Part shown: piece after piece, positions 46,681 through 55,380 of the stretch
How the letters are laid out: each line of letters opens with the position of its first letter
How positions within the stretch are numbered: position 1 is the stretch's first letter
From: Eisenbergiella tayi
GTDB lineage: Bacteria; Bacillota; Clostridia; Lachnospirales; Lachnospiraceae
Length of the DNA: 64,000 nucleotides
Assembly: GCF_001881565.1 (NCBI RefSeq)
Contig: NZ_MPDJ01000005.1
Span: 296,284 to 360,283, forward strand
Direction: 5' to 3'
The notes under the pieces: generated by a model
The model's input: only the letters and a program-made list of their open reading frames with translations
What the model was told of the DNA's origin: nothing
Database searches by the model: none
Position numbers and translations under genes: made by a program

Positions 46681-46715
46681 AGAAAAAGGAGCTCCGTCAG
46701 GAAGCTCCTTTTTCT
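46681..46715. terminator. bidirectional terminator between SIS gene and histidine kinase
   Basis: AGAAAAAGGAGCT/AGCTCCTTTTTCT stem with A- and T-runs on opposite sides. It overlaps the last codons of the kinase gene and serves both convergent genes. Confidence 0.8.
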
Positions 46716-49700
46716 TTCATGATCGTATGCAGCGTTTCCACCAGCGCCTCCACCTGGAACGGCTTTGCCAGATGGGCATTCATCCCGCTTTCCAGGGATT
46801 TTTTCATATCTTCCTCAAAAGCGTTGGCACTCATGGCCACGATGGGAACCGTTCTTGCATCCGGCCTGTTCAGCGCCCGTATCAGCCTGGTGGCTTCCAG
46901 GCCGTCCATCACCGGCATACGGATGTCCATCAGGATCAAGTCATAATAATCCTCTTCGCTTTCCCGGAACGTATCCACGGCTTCCTGGCCGTTTACCACG
47001 GAATCCACCAGGCACTTCTGCATCTCCAGAACCGTCCGGGCGATTTCCAGATTCAGCTCATTATCCTCAACCAGAAGCACACGCTTTCCTTCCAGCTTTG
47101 TCTTTTCTTCCTTCGTCTCTCCATTTACCCGGTTTTCCGGCATGGTGCCCTTCTCCTGCCGCAGTGAAAAGTAAAATTCACTTCCTTCTCCCTCTTCGCT
47201 GTCCAGTTCGATCAGGCCGCCCATCATCCGAACCAGACGCTCACTGATGGCAAGTCCCAGCCCCGTTCCGCCGTATTGACGGGAGGTATTGTCATCCGCC
47301 TGTTCAAAGGAACGGAAAATACGCTGCTTATCCTCTCCGCTCACACCGATTCCGGTATCCTTAACGGAAAACAACGTATTTATGCCTCCTCCCGGCAAGG
47401 GCTTCTGAAGCATTTTCAGAGTGACGCAGCCTCCCTCCGGAGTAAACTTCACCGCATTGCCGAGAAGGTTGATCAATACCTGGTTCAGGCGGAGGCTGTC
47501 TCCCCTGACCCATTCCTCGGGTATATCAAGCTCCTGCTTAAAGGAAATCCCCTTTGCCTGTGCCTGGGGCTCTATCAGATTGGCAATACCGTCCGCCAGC
47601 TCCTTCATGCTGAAGGAACCGATCTCCAGTTTCATTTTACCGCTCTCTATTTTGGACATATCCAGGATATCGTTGATCAGGCTCAGCAGATACTGGGAGG
47701 AACGGTCGATCTTCTTAAGGCAGTCCTCCACTTTATCCGGCTCTTCCTTTTCCCTCATGGCAATCCCTGTCATACCGATGATTGCATTCATAGGCGTACG
47801 GATTTCATGGGACATGCGGGAAAGGAAATCACTCTTGGCCCGGCTTGCCAAATCGTATTTTTCCCGGTTGATATTGCTCTCTATAATCTTGGATATTTCC
47901 ACAAACTCTCTGCTTATCTCTTCCCGGAAGGTGCTCTTTTCCTCCGTCGTCCCGTAAACAATACAGCCCGCATATTCGCCGTTATCATACATGGGTACCA
48001 CAAAACAGCCGGCTCCGGCCGGAAGCATATAAAATTCTCCCGCCCTGTCGTTCTGCTCTTCGCTGCCCACTATCCGGTACCCTTCATTCAGGCCCGCCGC
48101 ATACCGTTCGTACTCCTCTGCATTAAAATAATGCACTCTTCCTTCTATCCGGCTTTCCGGATTGGTATGCCATTGATACTCCGGATGTACCGTATGATAT
48201 TCAGGCTCCGCCCTGGAAATCACAATATCAGATAACCCATAATGAGTTCCCAGCTTCACCAGAAGTACGGACAGGATACCCGCCACGTCATTGCTCTTGT
48301 CAAAAAAGTTGAACACCAAAGGCACCATGGGGATGCCCCTCTGATAAGTGACGCTGACAATTTCATCAATTTCAGGCTTCCGGCGCGCACGCTCCAGCTG
48401 TTCACGAGATAAATCCTCATAAAAGGCAGTTGCCCCGTCCCGGGTTATTTTCGCGTATGCCAGCGCCCATTCCGCCCGGTCAAGAAGATCTGCAAAGCCC
48501 TCTCCTTCCTTTATTTCAGCCACACCGGAGGAGAGCTGGAGACAGAATTCCGAATCCGGGAAAAGCCTTGCCAGGCCGTCCCGCAGTTCCCTCAGAAAAT
48601 CCTCCGCATCTGTACGGTTCCCGTTTTCCAGCCAGACCAGGATTTCATCTCCGCCCTCCCGCACCGCCAGCGGAACCAGACGGCCTTCCCCGATCAGCCG
48701 ATGCTTCATATCCATAACCATGGCGCCTATCTGCTCCAGAATGGCGTCCCCGAATACGATACCGTATTTTTCATCCAGATCCCGGAATTTATCCATATCC
48801 AAAAGCAGCAGGGAACCTGTATTTCCCTCCTCTATCTGCGCCGTGATCAGCTTTTCTCCGATATTGCGCTTATACAGCCCGGTAACCGGATCCCTTCTCA
48901 CCGTATCCAGCTCCATCAGCTCCCGGATTTTCTTTTCATGGATATTCTTTATGCTTCCGATAATTTTGGAACGTTCCCGGTTGGAGTCGTAGATGACCTT
49001 TCCTGTCATCTCCACCCAGGAATAGCCTTTATCCTGTTCGCCCAGCCTGGCCTGAAACACCAGGTTGATTTCCCCCTGCCCTTTCAGCGCCTCGCGCACC
49101 AGCTCCCTGTCATCCTCATGGACAACCTCCTTCTCCATACGGAGCAGGTCTTCCTTGGTGTAATGGCATTCTATCGTGCTTTCCCCGTTATCCCCCTCTT
49201 CCTTTCCGTCCACATTATACACATCCAGGGAGCCCTGGCGCACATCGTAGGCATAAAGGATATCCGTACTGCTCTGCAGGGCGATACGGTAGCGTTCCTT
49301 TTCCTCCATCAGGCTGTACTCGGCTTCCTGCTGTTTATTCGTCAGCTCACGCACCACCTCATAGAGTTCATCCACCTCGGTGATATCGCTCATCTGATAG
49401 CCGGAAAGCTTATTTTCCCTGCTGTCTCTGATGCATTCCACAAGCCTTCGGATAGGCTTCGTAAGATTGGAGACAATCACATAAATGGCCACAACGCCGA
49501 ATCCCAGCCCCACCAGAATGGCGATTAACAGATTCCATATAATTTTATCCCCGATGCCGAACAGCGTATCCTTTCCTTCGATACCCGCCACCACCCAGGT
49601 TTCTTCCGCAAAAGGCGTATTGGTATTGTACAGATGCAGCCTGCTGATATTAGCATAGGCATCCTTCCCCCGGACCTTGATGCCGTACAGGGAATCATAG

Positions 49701-50641
49701 CGGGTCTTCTCCGCAGTCAGGGCTTCCTCCTCCAGCGCGGCCGTTCCCGTCACTACAAGAGGGAGAAGAGTCCCATCCTCCGTATATTTGGCCAGCATGT
49801 AGCTTCCCTGGTTCTTGCTGCTCAATTCCCGCACCGGCAGCAGCTCCGCCATATACTTCGTCGATATTTCCACGCCCATGACTCCGTAAACCGTTCCCTC
49901 ATAAATCAGGGGCACGGAATAGGTAATCATGCGGTAGCTGTCGCTGCGGGAATTTCCTTCCATGACGAAAGGCTCACTCCAATAAGCCAGATTCGTGAAT
50001 TTCGTATCCGGATAAAGCTTTGCCGCTTCGTAGGGCTTGTAAAAGAAATTATCCCACGCCTCAGCGCCGCTTTCCCCGAAATGAAAATCCGTGGTCCAGA
50101 GGGTATCAAAGGGAATCCCTTTTTCATGGGAAAAACTGCTGCTTCCTCTTTCAAGGAGGATATCGGAATAATCCGGAGGTGTCCCCTCCGGATCCGAATC
50201 GCGGAAATAAATTCCCTGGCAGACAGTATCGTCCCCTCCCACCTGGTCATTGGCAAGAATAAGGAACGAGCCTGTTACCGTATTTTTACGCATCACAGAC
50301 AGACAGGTGTCAACCATAGCCTGTAAAAATTCCTTCTGCATGCTGTTGCTGCGCAGAAACTTTTCCGGTGTCCGCTCCCTGTTCTGAACAATCCTTTCCA
50401 TGGTGCTGTTGGCTACGCTTACCTCTTCCTCCAGATCCGACCAGCGCTGGACCATGTTGTTTTCCAGAAGAATTCTTCTGTTTTCCACCGTCTGGTTCAG
50501 AATCCCCACGGAATATTCTTTTAGAAGAAAAGGCGTCCCGCTGAAAAAAAACGTTCCATATGAAATCATGGACTGCACCACCATGACAAGAATCAGGGGC
50601 ACAATAAACAATTTAAAAATCGTTTTTTTCTTGATTGTCAT
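46697..50641 (-). CDS. hybrid histidine kinase with sensor, HAMP, PAS, GGDEF and receiver domains
   Basis: A 1314-residue membrane protein. Helices near 8-30 and 370-395 flank an extracytoplasmic Cache-like sensor of about 340 residues. Inside come HAMP, a PAS-like domain, a GGDEF domain (EGGDEILVWL, intact A-site), a GAF-like region, HisKA (MSHEIRTPMNAIIGM), HATPase_c with GTGLGLAIS, and a C-terminal receiver with LILMDIRMPVMDG. It may both make c-di-GMP and phosphorylate its receiver. The start overlaps the binding-protein stop by 4 bp (ATGA), which ties it to a periplasmic-type sugar sensor. No dedicated response regulator is adjacent. Confidence 0.9.
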   Translation of the reverse strand: MTIKKKTIFKLFIVPLILVMVVQSMISYGTFFFSGTPFLLKEYSVGILNQTVENRRILLENNMVQRWSDLEEEVSVANSTMERIVQNRERTPEKFLRSNSMQKEFLQAMVDTCLSVMRKNTVTGSFLILANDQVGGDDTVCQGIYFRDSDPEGTPPDYSDILLERGSSSFSHEKGIPFDTLWTTDFHFGESGAEAWDNFFYKPYEAAKLYPDTKFTNLAYWSEPFVMEGNSRSDSYRMITYSVPLIYEGTVYGVMGVEISTKYMAELLPVRELSSKNQGSYMLAKYTEDGTLLPLVVTGTAALEEEALTAEKTRYDSLYGIKVRGKDAYANISRLHLYNTNTPFAEETWVVAGIEGKDTLFGIGDKIIWNLLIAILVGLGFGVVAIYVIVSNLTKPIRRLVECIRDSRENKLSGYQMSDITEVDELYEVVRELTNKQQEAEYSLMEEKERYRIALQSSTDILYAYDVRQGSLDVYNVDGKEEGDNGESTIECHYTKEDLLRMEKEVVHEDDRELVREALKGQGEINLVFQARLGEQDKGYSWVEMTGKVIYDSNRERSKIIGSIKNIHEKKIRELMELDTVRRDPVTGLYKRNIGEKLITAQIEEGNTGSLLLLDMDKFRDLDEKYGIVFGDAILEQIGAMVMDMKHRLIGEGRLVPLAVREGGDEILVWLENGNRTDAEDFLRELRDGLARLFPDSEFCLQLSSGVAEIKEGEGFADLLDRAEWALAYAKITRDGATAFYEDLSREQLERARRKPEIDEIVSVTYQRGIPMVPLVFNFFDKSNDVAGILSVLLVKLGTHYGLSDIVISRAEPEYHTVHPEYQWHTNPESRIEGRVHYFNAEEYERYAAGLNEGYRIVGSEEQNDRAGEFYMLPAGAGCFVVPMYDNGEYAGCIVYGTTEEKSTFREEISREFVEISKIIESNINREKYDLASRAKSDFLSRMSHEIRTPMNAIIGMTGIAMREKEEPDKVEDCLKKIDRSSQYLLSLINDILDMSKIESGKMKLEIGSFSMKELADGIANLIEPQAQAKGISFKQELDIPEEWVRGDSLRLNQVLINLLGNAVKFTPEGGCVTLKMLQKPLPGGGINTLFSVKDTGIGVSGEDKQRIFRSFEQADDNTSRQYGGTGLGLAISERLVRMMGGLIELDSEEGEGSEFYFSLRQEKGTMPENRVNGETKEEKTKLEGKRVLLVEDNELNLEIARTVLEMQKCLVDSVVNGQEAVDTFRESEEDYYDLILMDIRMPVMDGLEATRLIRALNRPDARTVPIVAMSANAFEEDMKKSLESGMNAHLAKPFQVEALVETLHTIMKEKGAS

Positions 50642-52116
50642 TTATTCTCTACCGCTTCCTGCAGCTTCCTCTCAAAGCCGGTAAACCATTGATCAAAAGC
50701 TTCCTCTGAAATAAACTCCGCTGCTGCTTCCTCCAGGCTCATTCCCGCATTCAGGCTCTCTACCACAGCCGCCCTGTCTGCGGCCGCTTTATCGGAAAGG
50801 TCATATTCCAGAACCTTTCTCGCCGCGGCTCCGCCCTGGAAGGCTTTATTTGTATACATGATACTGCTGTTTACCGTATCAAAAGCTGCGATCAGGGTAT
50901 CAAAGGTCTTGGGCACAACATCCAGATCCTTTTCCTGAATCACCTTATCCAGCACCTCTTTCGAGTTGGCGTCTTTCTTCACAGGCAGATAACCGGAAGC
51001 ACAGCCAAACACAAGATTGTTTTCCGACTGGGTAAACCACTTGAGGAATTCGGTGCAGGCATATTCCCTCTGCCTGTCGGAGGCGGTCACCACCATACCC
51101 GCGCCCTGCTGTACCGCATAGGCCTCTCCGCCTTCAAATACCGCCGCGGGAAGGATGATATAATCTATGGGATAGGTTTCATCCTCCAGTTCCACCTCAT
51201 CCGGGAAATACATGGCAGAGGTAGTGGAACCTGTATAAGAGATGATTTCCCCTATTTTCACATCATCGGAACGGAACCTGCCGTATGAGCTGAAATACCC
51301 CTTTACATAAGGCACATACCAGGTATCCCATATCCGCTTCATCACATCCCTGTCTACCTGAAGCGTAACCTGCTGATCCTTAACCTTGAAAATCTCAGTC
51401 CCCAGCTGCATGGAACCGATAATAAATAAATTCGCCATGGCATCCCTGCCGTAAAAAGCCTTTCCGTCGTTTTCTACCGCAGGAGTCAGGCTGTCCGTCC
51501 ACTCATAATATTCCTTTGCCGTTTCAGCCAGCCCCTCCATAGTGGAAAGAGAAGACAGCTCCGCGCCTGTGGCAGAGGCAAATTTATCCCAGTCCGTCTT
51601 ATCCAGCATTAAAATCTCACTGGATTTGGCCGTAGGGAAAATAAAAAGCTGGTTTCCTTTTCCTATCCGTCCTTCCTCTACATAGGAATCCACATATTCA
51701 CTTATTTCATCCTCAGTCAAATAGGAAGAAAGATCCGCCAGATAGCCCATCTGCTGAATCTCATAAGCGGTATCCGCATAGCTGGAAAAAATGTCGGGTG
51801 CCTCATCGCTGCCCACTTCCTTTTTCAGGGCCGACCTCACCGATTCCTCCAGCTGATTCACATCCCCTTTGCCGGTGCTCTTGACAAAAATTCCTTCTTT
51901 CATTCCCACCGTATCGTTAAATTCCTTCACCAGGGAATCAAAGGCCGTCTGCTGGGCCCCGTTATAATAATGCCAGATTGTAATGGTAACCGGGTTATCC
52001 GGATCCAGCTTCACCTTATTCTTAGAACCGCAGCCGCCAAGCAGCATCGCAGCCGCAGCAGCAGCCACACAAACCAGAACCCAAAACCTCTTCTTTTTTC
52101 CTGAAAGATTTTTCAT
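50638..52116 (-). CDS. extracellular solute-binding lipoprotein (family 1)
   Basis: A 492-residue lipoprotein. The basic N-terminus and hydrophobic core end at a lipobox MLLGGC (Cys about residue 28). The rest has the family 1 opening VTITIWHYYNGAQQTAFDSL and a C-terminal helix region, as in sugar-binding proteins. GGAGGAAAAGG precedes the ATG at 52116. No permease or ATPase genes adjoin; instead the hybrid kinase overlaps it by 4 bp. It therefore probably acts as the ligand-binding co-receptor of that kinase rather than in transport (inference). Confidence 0.85.
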   Translation of the reverse strand: MKNLSGKKKRFWVLVCVAAAAAAMLLGGCGSKNKVKLDPDNPVTITIWHYYNGAQQTAFDSLVKEFNDTVGMKEGIFVKSTGKGDVNQLEESVRSALKKEVGSDEAPDIFSSYADTAYEIQQMGYLADLSSYLTEDEISEYVDSYVEEGRIGKGNQLFIFPTAKSSEILMLDKTDWDKFASATGAELSSLSTMEGLAETAKEYYEWTDSLTPAVENDGKAFYGRDAMANLFIIGSMQLGTEIFKVKDQQVTLQVDRDVMKRIWDTWYVPYVKGYFSSYGRFRSDDVKIGEIISYTGSTTSAMYFPDEVELEDETYPIDYIILPAAVFEGGEAYAVQQGAGMVVTASDRQREYACTEFLKWFTQSENNLVFGCASGYLPVKKDANSKEVLDKVIQEKDLDVVPKTFDTLIAAFDTVNSSIMYTNKAFQGGAAARKVLEYDLSDKAAADRAAVVESLNAGMSLEEAAAEFISEEAFDQWFTGFERKLQEAVENK

Positions 52117-52285
52117 AGCCACCTTTTCCTCCAAACCCTGATTAAGTTACCTTATCCTAGCATTATACATGATTCAGAAGCAGTTTGCATCCTTTTCACA
52201 TCTATTTTTCCGGCAAAAAAGATGATATACTGATCTTTACATACTTTTTACATACAATTGCCCCGCCGGGCAGAAAGGAACTGCC

Positions 52286-54139
52286 ATGAAAAACAGGAAA
52301 AAAACAGCCCCGCCGGCTCTGGAATGCACCCGCTGGAGCGGCGTTTTGGAAGAAAATAATATCTGGAAGGAGTATCCCCGCCCCGCTATGGTAAGGGACT
52401 CCTATTGGAACCTGAACGGGACCTGGGACTACCGCATCTCAACCGATTCCGGTATTCCGCCGGCATACGACGGCACAATCCTCGTCCCTTTTTCCCCGGA
52501 AAGCCCTCTGTCAGGCGTAAAACGCCAGCTTCTTCCGGGAGAATACCTCTGGTACCGGCGGCGTCTTACCCTCCCCGGTGACCGGAAGGGAAAAAGGGTG
52601 ATCCTCCACTTCGGAGCCGTGGATCAGGAATGCGTCGTTTACCTGAACGGCAGGGAGGCCGGTTCCCATGCCGGAGGTTACCTTCCTTTTTCTCTGGATA
52701 TCACAGAGTACGCCGGTGACGACAACGAACTTCTCGTCCGGGTACAGGATTTCAGCGACAGCTCCTATTTCAGCCGCGGGAAACAAAAGCTGGAAAAAGG
52801 CGGCATGTTTTATACCGCCCAAAGCGGAATCTGGCAGACCGTATGGCTGGAGCTGGTACCTGAAAACCATATTGTCTCCGTGCGTTTTACCCCGGATTAT
52901 GACGCCGCCTGCTGCCATATCCTGGTGAAGGCCTCAGGCTCCTCCTCTGCCCGGATCCGGTGCGGTATACGCCCGGAAACCGAAGAAGATGCCCGGCGGC
53001 GCGACGATCCCTCGCTTCCCGCGGCTTCCTGCGTACCTTCCGATACGTTCTTCCTGACTCCCGGGAAAGAATATACCCTTCCTCTTCCGGATTTCACTTC
53101 CTGGACCCCTGAGAATCCTTTTTTATATCATGCGGATCTGGATCTGGATGAGGATCACGTGGAATGCTATTTTGCCATGCGCAAATGTGATATCCAGACT
53201 GACGCCGCAGGCCTGCGCCGGATCTTCTTAAACAATGCCCCCTATATGCAGACAGGCGTGCTGGATCAGGGCTACTGGCCTGACGGGCTTTATACCGCTC
53301 CCTGCGACGAGGCCTTTCTTTTCGATATCCGTTCCATGAAGGAGCTGGGCTTCAACATGATAAGAAAGCATATAAAAATAGAGCCGCAGCGCTGGTATTA
53401 CCACTGCGACAGGCTGGGCATGCTCGTATGGCAGGACATGGTATGCGGAGGCACCTCTTACCGCCACTGGTTCGTCACTTATATGGCCACTCTTTTCAAC
53501 GCCCTTCACTGGTCCGTGAATGACGGGAAACAGAGCCGCTCCCTTCTTTCCCGAAGAGAAGAGGAAGGGCAGAAGCTTTTTTACAGCGAAACCAGGGATA
53601 CGATAGAAGCGCTTTATAACCACCCCTCCATTGTCTGCTGGGTGCCCTTTAACGAGGGCTGGGGACAGTTTGATGCCCTTAAGGCCGCTGATTTCATACG
53701 AATCCTGGATCCCGGGCGGCTCATCGACCATGCCAGCGGCTGGTTTGATCAAAAGGGAGGCGACCTTTGCAGCCTGCATTACTATTTCTTTTCCCTGAAA
53801 TTCACGCCGGAACCGGTCCGTGCCCTGGCCCTCACCGAATTCGGCGGCTATTCCTGGAAAATCCCGGGCCACAGCTACAGTGAAAAGCTGTATGGCTACG
53901 GCAAATATGACAGCAGGCAGGCGCTTACGGAGGGCTATCGCAAGCTCCTCACCTCAACCATCCTCCCCGCCGTGGAAAAGGGGATTTCCGCCACAATCTA
54001 CACACAGCTTTCCGATGTGGAGGAAGAGGTGAACGGACTTTATACCTATGACCGTGAAATTCTGAAGCCGGATAAGGAAACCGTGATCCAATTAAACCAG
54101 GCCATGAAGGATATCATAAACCGGACAGGCACTGTGTAA
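52286..54139 (+). CDS. GH2-family glycoside hydrolase
   Basis: A 617-residue cytoplasmic enzyme with no signal peptide. The order is the GH2 sugar-binding jelly roll (VVYLNGREAGSHAGGYLPF near 120), an immunoglobulin-like domain and the TIM barrel. The acid/base lies in PFNEGWG (Glu457) and the nucleophile in LTEFGGYS (Glu518). It could be a beta-galactosidase, beta-glucuronidase or beta-mannosidase; its short length and lack of extra domains do not decide. AAAGGAAC precedes the ATG. Divergent from the binding protein/kinase pair, which may control it. Confidence 0.88.
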   Translation: MKNRKKTAPPALECTRWSGVLEENNIWKEYPRPAMVRDSYWNLNGTWDYRISTDSGIPPAYDGTILVPFSPESPLSGVKRQLLPGEYLWYRRRLTLPGDRKGKRVILHFGAVDQECVVYLNGREAGSHAGGYLPFSLDITEYAGDDNELLVRVQDFSDSSYFSRGKQKLEKGGMFYTAQSGIWQTVWLELVPENHIVSVRFTPDYDAACCHILVKASGSSSARIRCGIRPETEEDARRRDDPSLPAASCVPSDTFFLTPGKEYTLPLPDFTSWTPENPFLYHADLDLDEDHVECYFAMRKCDIQTDAAGLRRIFLNNAPYMQTGVLDQGYWPDGLYTAPCDEAFLFDIRSMKELGFNMIRKHIKIEPQRWYYHCDRLGMLVWQDMVCGGTSYRHWFVTYMATLFNALHWSVNDGKQSRSLLSRREEEGQKLFYSETRDTIEALYNHPSIVCWVPFNEGWGQFDALKAADFIRILDPGRLIDHASGWFDQKGGDLCSLHYYFFSLKFTPEPVRALALTEFGGYSWKIPGHSYSEKLYGYGKYDSRQALTEGYRKLLTSTILPAVEKGISATIYTQLSDVEEEVNGLYTYDREILKPDKETVIQLNQAMKDIINRTGTV

Positions 54140-54140
54140 C

Positions 54141-54195
54141 AAAAAACCGGAGCCTTTTACCCTGGTGATGCCGCCAGGCAAAGCTCCGGTTTTTT
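54141..54195. terminator. bidirectional terminator between GH2 gene and pgsA
   Basis: AAAAAACCGGAGC/GCTCCGGTTTTTT, a 13-bp stem with A- and T-runs on opposite sides and a 29-nt loop that contains its own CCTGG/CCAGG stem. Confidence 0.85.
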
Positions 54196-54204
54196 CCGTC
54201 CGTT

Positions 54205-54795
54205 TTACTTCCGCTCTGCTGTGTCAGGCTCGCTTTCCTTCCACATTTTACGGAACACGGGAATATACATGATCAGGCTGAAGAGCATGAATGCGGCACA
54301 GATGAGGATGAGGCTGTTGGCCGCTGCGGCGCCGATTCCCGGAAACAGAAGAAGGACGAACAGCAGGACATACAGGACAGCCGTACATACCTTGCCGAAC
54401 CACTTCGCCCCGTCCAGCTTCTTCCCCCTGGGAAGCAGGAGCAGGCCCATAATCCCCATAAAGCCTTCTTTTACGATAAACAGGACGAGAACTGCGCGCA
54501 TCAGCGGATAACGGATGGCAAAGCAGATCACCAGAGCACCCTGGGTAAGCTTATCCGCCAGGGGATCGATGAATTTCCCCAACTCCGTTATCATGTTGAA
54601 TTTCCTCGCCACCTTACCGTCAAACATATCGGTAAGCCCCGATATTCCCACGAGCACGGCCGCCGTATAATAATCCGATACACTGTCAGCCTGCACATAA
54701 ATCCAGGTAAAAACTGGGATCAGAAGAATCCTGAAATACCCCATAAGGTTGGGGATGGAGAAAATTTCCTTAGCTGTTATTTTTCTTTTTGTCAT
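54205..54795 (-). CDS. pgsA: CDP-diacylglycerol-glycerol-3-phosphate 3-phosphatidyltransferase
   Basis: A 196-residue membrane enzyme of the CDP-alcohol phosphatidyltransferase family. The catalytic signature D-G-x2-A-R-x8-G-x3-D-x3-D is complete: Asp59-Gly60, Ala63-Arg64, Gly73, Asp77, Asp81. It makes phosphatidylglycerol phosphate, or less likely cardiolipin. The start at 54795 has AAGGGGG upstream; the frame runs back to 55026 across the promoter region and is not used. Confidence 0.88.
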   Translation of the reverse strand: MTKRKITAKEIFSIPNLMGYFRILLIPVFTWIYVQADSVSDYYTAAVLVGISGLTDMFDGKVARKFNMITELGKFIDPLADKLTQGALVICFAIRYPLMRAVLVLFIVKEGFMGIMGLLLLPRGKKLDGAKWFGKVCTAVLYVLLFVLLLFPGIGAAAANSLILICAAFMLFSLIMYIPVFRKMWKESEPDTAERK

Positions 54796-54877
54796 TTTAC
54801 CCCCTTGTCCGCTATCGGGGAAACCGTTTCCTTTCCCGCCCATAATAATGGGCCGGAAGCCAATAGCTGTTAGTTCC

Positions 54878-54906
54878 ATTATACCTTTTGTCTTTTTTAT
54901 CCGCAA
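54878..54906 (-). promoter_or_regulatory. predicted sigma-A promoter of pgsA
   Basis: TTGCGG (minus strand, 54901-54906), 17-bp spacer, perfect TATAAT (54878-54883). Confidence 0.65.
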
Positions 54907-54961
54907 TTGATCCCTGAAAAATGAATAAAAAATTAAGAAGCCGGGATTCTTATTTCCTATA

Positions 54962-54990
54962 TTGACTTGTTCCTTCCCCTGTGCTATTCT
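54962..54990 (+). promoter_or_regulatory. sigma-A promoter of the T-box-proS unit
   Basis: TTGACT (54962-54967), 17-bp spacer, TATTCT (54985-54990), just before the T-box leader. Confidence 0.65.
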
Positions 54991-55017
54991 ATACAAAATT
55001 TCATATGATTTCAAAGG

Positions 55018-55291
55018 CTGTGACAAGAAACAGTACGTATTTTGGATTTTACAGAGAGAAGGCGGCAGGTGCGAGCCTTTATTGAAAAAATACCGAACCC
55101 CTCTTCGAGCCGTGAGCCGAACCGTTTTTACGCAGTAAGCATCACCGGGTTCTCCCGTAACAGAGAAAGGTATCGGGATTTATCCCCTGTACCGTGAGCG
55201 CGGAATTTTTCCGAATTTAGGTGGTACCACGGACCTGACCGGTTCGCCCTAAGCCAATCCCTTTTACCCGGGACGGCTCAGGGCTTTTTTT
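55018..55291 (+). ncRNA. T-box leader, proline-type
   Basis: The conserved T-box AATTTAGGTGGTACCACGG is at 55214-55232, preceded by a long Stem I region and followed by a terminator hairpin (GCCCTAAGCC/GGCTCAGGGC, 55246-55284) with a T-run to 55291. A specifier CCC/CCU can be placed in GAACCCCTC near 55096, in agreement with the prolyl-tRNA synthetase downstream. Uncharged tRNA-Pro would favour antitermination. Confidence 0.9.
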
Positions 55292-55380
55292 ATTTCCCTG
55301 AACAGATGTTAAGGGACAGGATTAATCCTCCCCTGGCAGCCGAAGCTGTCCCTCCCATCCAGCAAAGGAGGTTATTTATC

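Noticed and set aside
55306..55380. Upstream extension of proS to 55306
   Set aside because: AAAGGAGG directly precedes the ATG at 55381, and the extension begins just after the T-box terminator without a ribosome site.
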